Shown here one piece after another: positions 60,955-64,000 of a stretch of 64,000 bases of DNA. Position numbers and translations under genes: made by a program. How positions within the stretch are numbered: the first letter of the stretch is position 1; every line of letters starts with the position of its first letter. Under the pieces are notes generated by a model, which had not been told where the DNA came from, searched no databases, and saw only the letters and a list, made by a program, of their open reading frames with translations. This DNA comes from Candidatus Tepidiaquacellales bacterium OLB4/UTCHB1 (GTDB lineage Bacteria; Bacteroidota; Ignavibacteria; Tepidaquicellales; Tepidaquicellaceae): NCBI GenBank assembly GCA_002050165.1, contig MWSW01000014.1, positions 124,001 to 188,000 on the forward strand. The letters are read 5' to 3'.

Positions 60955-63402
60955 TTAATAATTTAAACTTGATAAATATCTCTGAACTTGTGATTTGTAC
61001 TGTGCCATTAATTCTTTTGACAATTCAAGTGAACGTGATTCTACATTCAGGTGCAAAAGATTTCTATCCCGATCGGGAATAAACAATACGGTTGTATCAT
61101 CATCAAGCAACAATCTTACACCGTCAATGAGATACTGTCGTTCATGAATATTTTCTTCCATGAACATTCTCATAACTTTTCCTTTCAACTCTTTAGGGCA
61201 GATAATATTTTCTTTCAACATATGGAGTTTTTCAATTCCGGAGTTCAGCGCATTTAAGTCTGAATTAGTTTTGGCAATCAGCTCCAGAATTTTCACAACT
61301 GAAAACATCCCGTCAGTTGCGTACAGAAATTCCGGGAAAAGGAACCCACCTTTTGTGCCACCGACAAATTTCACTTCGGGGTCATCACATGCATTCATCA
61401 TAGCGAAATGGGTGTCTTTAACGCGAATTACTTCTACATTATATTCTTTTGCAACGATATCAACTTCAGAGGTTGCGGGAACGGGGACTGCGATTTTTTT
61501 CACTCCCGAAGTCGCCATGAGAAACATTTTAAGTACAAGCACAAGGAATCTATCACCGTTAAGTTTTTCCCCGTCCGAGGTAACAAGCCAGATTTTCTCA
61601 CTTCCTGCATCAATCATAAACCCCAGATCGTAATTAAGCGATTTGATAACATAGGTGAAATTTGTGAACGCGAGATTGAATTCATCAATCGTTCTTGTAA
61701 TCTTTTCCTTATCCAGATGCGCCGATAATGAAACAACTTCGCAACCTAGATCACCTATTATATTTGGAAAAATTGTTGAGGCGATACCGTAGGAATAATC
61801 AATCACTAACCTGAATTTCTTTTTCTTTATAGCGTCCACATCAAGGCATTCGAGGAAATGCTCCCGATACCGTTGATTTGTCCGTTCGGGAAATTTAAGC
61901 ATTCCGACGTTATAGAAATCCGCCCGCTGATATTCCTCGCTAAAGAACATCCGCTCGATTGCTTTCGTTCTGTTGCCTGAGAGGTCTTTACCGCTTTTAT
62001 CGAGAAAAATAATATCGGTTGAGGCTTTATCGAACGGCGATTTCCTAACAAATATTCCTCCCGCACCGTTACCGTTTTTCAATTCCTGTCTGAGAATAGG
62101 CACAGAAATTACCTGCAGGTCGTTAACTTCAATTCCGGAAGATAACATCCCGGCAGATATAGATCGCTTGATGAGATTTGATACATCGTCTATATCCCTT
62201 GCCAGCAGTACTTTTTTGCCCACTCCTAAAGTCGCGCCGTAAACAGTTCCAAGTTTTGCCCCAAACTCCGGATTAATCTGTAAATTTGACAATCCGGTTA
62301 TCCTTGAATCTGTAAACAATTCATTGAAAAAAGTATCTTCGTAAATTAAAGATTTGGTAACCTTCGTATTGCTATCAATATTTTTCTTATTCCATATTTT
62401 GATGCTTGAGCTGATGAATACATTTTTCCCTATCTGACAATCATCGCCAATAAAGACGTAATCATTTATTCTCGTGTTTCTTCCGATTGTACAATTCCTT
62501 CCGATTACATCGAATAAAGCAGAAACACCGGGTTCGATTTTTACACCTTCCCAGAGGATGCTGTTTTTTATTACAGCATCGTTTTCAATTATACAATTAT
62601 CTCCAATTATGCTGTTTTCGATTATTGCGGATTTATCTACAATAGCTGATTCACTGATGTAATTCTGGTTTGTACCCGAAGTATTGATGTAAGATAGCTT
62701 ACCCTGCAATACATCAAGATTGGAAGTTATATACTCCTCAAGGTTGCCAACGTCACGCCAGTAACCGGAGGTTTTATAACCAAAAAGTTTAGTATTATTT
62801 CCGAGAAGTTTGGGAAATAGGTCTTTAGAGAAATCGTAATTTTCTCCTTCAGGAATATGATTGAAAATTTCCTTTCTAAAGAAGTAAATTCCGGTGTTGA
62901 TTGTATCGGAGAAAACTTCCGATGAAGATGGTTTTTCGAGAAAACGTACAATCCTATTATTCTCGTCAGTCAGCACTATACCGAACTGGAGCGGATTTTC
63001 AGCGCTGTAAAGTGAAAGCGTTGCAATTGTATTTTTACTTTTATGGAAATCGAAAACTTCGCGAAGGTTAAAGTCAGTCAACACGTCACCGCTGATGACA
63101 ATGAAATCCCCTTTAATAAATTTCTCGGCGAGCTTTACTGCTCCCGCAGTGCCGTAATCAGCATCGGGTAAAATATACTGAATATTGACACCGAATTTTT
63201 CACCGTTTCCAAAGTAACCCCTGATAACTTCCGGCATAAAATATAACAACATAACATAATCATGGAATCCATTCGATTTCAGAAGATTGAAAATGTGTTC
63301 TAGGATTGGTTTATTTGCTATAGGCGTCATTGGTTTCGGAATGTTATTGGTAAGAGGTCTTAGCCTTGTACCGAAACCGCCCGCCATTATTACTGCCTGC
63401 AT
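60955..63402 (-). CDS. Nucleotidyltransferase / phosphomannomutase-like fusion (mannose-1-phosphate guanylyltransferase family)
   Basis: An 815-residue fusion. Residues 1-230 are a sugar-1-phosphate nucleotidyltransferase (MQAVIMAGGFGTRLRPLTNN, then the metal Asp in FIVISGDVLTDFNL). Residues about 250-370 are a left-handed beta-helix of hexapeptide repeats. Residues about 375-815 are related to phosphoglucomutase/phosphomannomutase, but the usual TASHNP phosphoserine loop and DGDxDR metal loop are not evident: the equivalent region reads MIDAGSEKIWLVTSDGEKLNGD. Same-architecture proteins are known in Cyanobacteria, Chloroflexota and others. It should make an NDP-sugar for the glycans; the mutase-like half is probably regulatory or structural. 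It is 10 bp before ptsN. Confidence 0.85.
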   Translation of the reverse strand: MQAVIMAGGFGTRLRPLTNNIPKPMTPIANKPILEHIFNLLKSNGFHDYVMLLYFMPEVIRGYFGNGEKFGVNIQYILPDADYGTAGAVKLAEKFIKGDFIVISGDVLTDFNLREVFDFHKSKNTIATLSLYSAENPLQFGIVLTDENNRIVRFLEKPSSSEVFSDTINTGIYFFRKEIFNHIPEGENYDFSKDLFPKLLGNNTKLFGYKTSGYWRDVGNLEEYITSNLDVLQGKLSYINTSGTNQNYISESAIVDKSAIIENSIIGDNCIIENDAVIKNSILWEGVKIEPGVSALFDVIGRNCTIGRNTRINDYVFIGDDCQIGKNVFISSSIKIWNKKNIDSNTKVTKSLIYEDTFFNELFTDSRITGLSNLQINPEFGAKLGTVYGATLGVGKKVLLARDIDDVSNLIKRSISAGMLSSGIEVNDLQVISVPILRQELKNGNGAGGIFVRKSPFDKASTDIIFLDKSGKDLSGNRTKAIERMFFSEEYQRADFYNVGMLKFPERTNQRYREHFLECLDVDAIKKKKFRLVIDYSYGIASTIFPNIIGDLGCEVVSLSAHLDKEKITRTIDEFNLAFTNFTYVIKSLNYDLGFMIDAGSEKIWLVTSDGEKLNGDRFLVLVLKMFLMATSGVKKIAVPVPATSEVDIVAKEYNVEVIRVKDTHFAMMNACDDPEVKFVGGTKGGFLFPEFLYATDGMFSVVKILELIAKTNSDLNALNSGIEKLHMLKENIICPKELKGKVMRMFMEENIHERQYLIDGVRLLLDDDTTVLFIPDRDRNLLHLNVESRSLELSKELMAQYKSQVQRYLSSLNY

Positions 63403-63414
63403 AATCTGAATTAT

Positions 63415-64000
63415 TTATTGTTCAGGCACTTCCGAAAGCCCTTCGGGCTCGGGTTGGTTGAATAGTATTTCTTCAATCGTAATATCCGTTACAAAATTTT
63501 TTATCTTTTGTTTTAGCTTGAACGGGCGGGTTAATCCACTTGAACCAACTTCTTTATAATCACTGTAGTTTACACTCAATTCGTTTTCGTAATCTTCGGA
63601 ACGGATAAGGTAACCACTATGTGCATCGAAGACCAGCAATTTTTTGGGTTCACCGTTTTTGCTGAATGTAATATTATAAACGTTTCCAAGTTCAGTCTCA
63701 ACTGCTTCCATCTCTGCAGAATATCCAAGCTCTTTATAACCAACGGCAAGTTTATAGATATTTTCATCCAGTGCATTTCTCAATCGCGTTTCAATTTCCT
63801 CAGCCGAATGGTTTACGGTCGTACCCATTTGAAAAGTGAATGCTTTATCCGGACTAATATAGTCACGCATTAAAACCGAACGGGAATCACCTTCACCAAT
63901 CTGGACATTTACAATGAGCATTCGTAAATCCTTATTTGTGTAAATTAAAATATTACCCGAAAAGCCCATAACTTCAAATTTTCCTTTTGCCAGTTCAGAA
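63415..64000 (-). CDS. LolA-like / outer-membrane lipoprotein-sorting family domain (partial, N-terminus off the window)
   Basis: The frame is open to the window edge, so the N-terminus is missing and the ATG at 63969 is internal. The visible 194 residues (ELAKGKFEVMGFSGNILIYT ... VYNITFSKNGEPKKLLVFDA ... GSSGLTRPFKLKQKIKNFV ... IEEILFNQPEP) have the strand pattern of LolA-like domains that end many Bacteroidota secreted peptidases and sorting proteins: a 'YfD-x-G-xL' stretch and 'g-x-xxP' near the end. It may be the tail of an M16-type peptidase or a stand-alone carrier. The gene lies 12 bp before the sugar nucleotidyltransferase fusion and should be co-transcribed. Confidence 0.5.
   Translation of the reverse strand, partial: SELAKGKFEVMGFSGNILIYTNKDLRMLIVNVQIGEGDSRSVLMRDYISPDKAFTFQMGTTVNHSAEEIETRLRNALDENIYKLAVGYKELGYSAEMEAVETELGNVYNITFSKNGEPKKLLVFDAHSGYLIRSEDYENELSVNYSDYKEVGSSGLTRPFKLKQKIKNFVTDITIEEILFNQPEPEGLSEVPEQ

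Noticed and set aside
61160-61633. Plus-strand frame of 157 residues
   Set aside because: Lies antisense to the nucleotidyltransferase fusion, Ser/Phe-rich without homology; a shadow of the real gene.

Overview
The window looks like a piece of chromosome from a free-living, AT-rich member of the Bacteroidota/Chlorobiota/Ignavibacteriota (FCB) group, most likely the Ignavibacteria/Kapabacteria side. The grounds are two secreted proteins with the C-terminal type IX secretion (T9SS) sorting domain containing the NFPNPFNP motif, many TTG starts, weak or absent Shine-Dalgarno sequences, and typical FCB families (DUF4920, TANFOR-like surface proteins, HU/SPOR fusion). No rRNA, tRNA, CRISPR array, phage or insertion sequence was seen.

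Layout. 1-2000 (-): menaquinone prenyltransferase MenA (cut by the window edge), a DUF4920 protein and a methyltransferase. 2100-6520 (+): signalling block with a TMEM175-type channel, a membrane NarL-type kinase, its LuxR-type regulator, a receiver-only regulator and a PAS kinase; a pseudoknot or attenuator-like inverted-repeat set lies before the receiver-only gene. 6600-9770: rpsT, a bidirectional terminator, then ridA, parB, parA and an UlaG-like hydrolase. 9900-12200 (+): two tandem paralogous small secreted proteins and an AttH/CrtC-like lipoprotein. 12200-21700 (-): a probable surface-sugar operon in which the two halves of a transketolase are separated by two cytosolic TPR histidine kinases, together with a class III aminotransferase, an SpsF-type nucleotidyltransferase and a probable glycosyltransferase.

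21900-30160: primase, a secreted unknown, PTS enzyme I, two T9SS cargo proteins and a very strong terminator. 30160-31050 is an apparently empty 0.9 kb stretch. 31050-41000 (+): surface block with a 1591-residue cysteine-rich modular protein, a second protein sharing its N-terminal domains but ending in a probable outer-membrane barrel, a haem-motif/beta-propeller lipoprotein preceded by an FNR-like box, and a further barrel. 41100-44020: free methionine sulfoxide reductase, HU, and an HU-acidic linker-TM-SPOR fusion.

44000-53100: housekeeping (lnt, PAP2 phosphatase, ispF, DUF423, GNAT, queA, peroxiredoxin, ribF, rpsO, pnp, STAS). 53190-55930: queG, then a block of different base usage (small ORF, aat, OsmC-like gene lacking its usual start and stop), then a PepSY protein. 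55970-64000 (-): pyruvate phosphate dikinase, M61 peptidase, PtsN-like EIIA, a nucleotidyltransferase/phosphomannomutase-like fusion, and the C-terminal part of a LolA-like protein running off the edge.

The best candidates for undescribed biology are the kinase-split transketolase operon (12212-21689), the paired TANFOR-like surface proteins (31048-38406), and the HU pair with a membrane/SPOR extension (41608-44018). Product names rest on motif recognition by eye; no database search was run.
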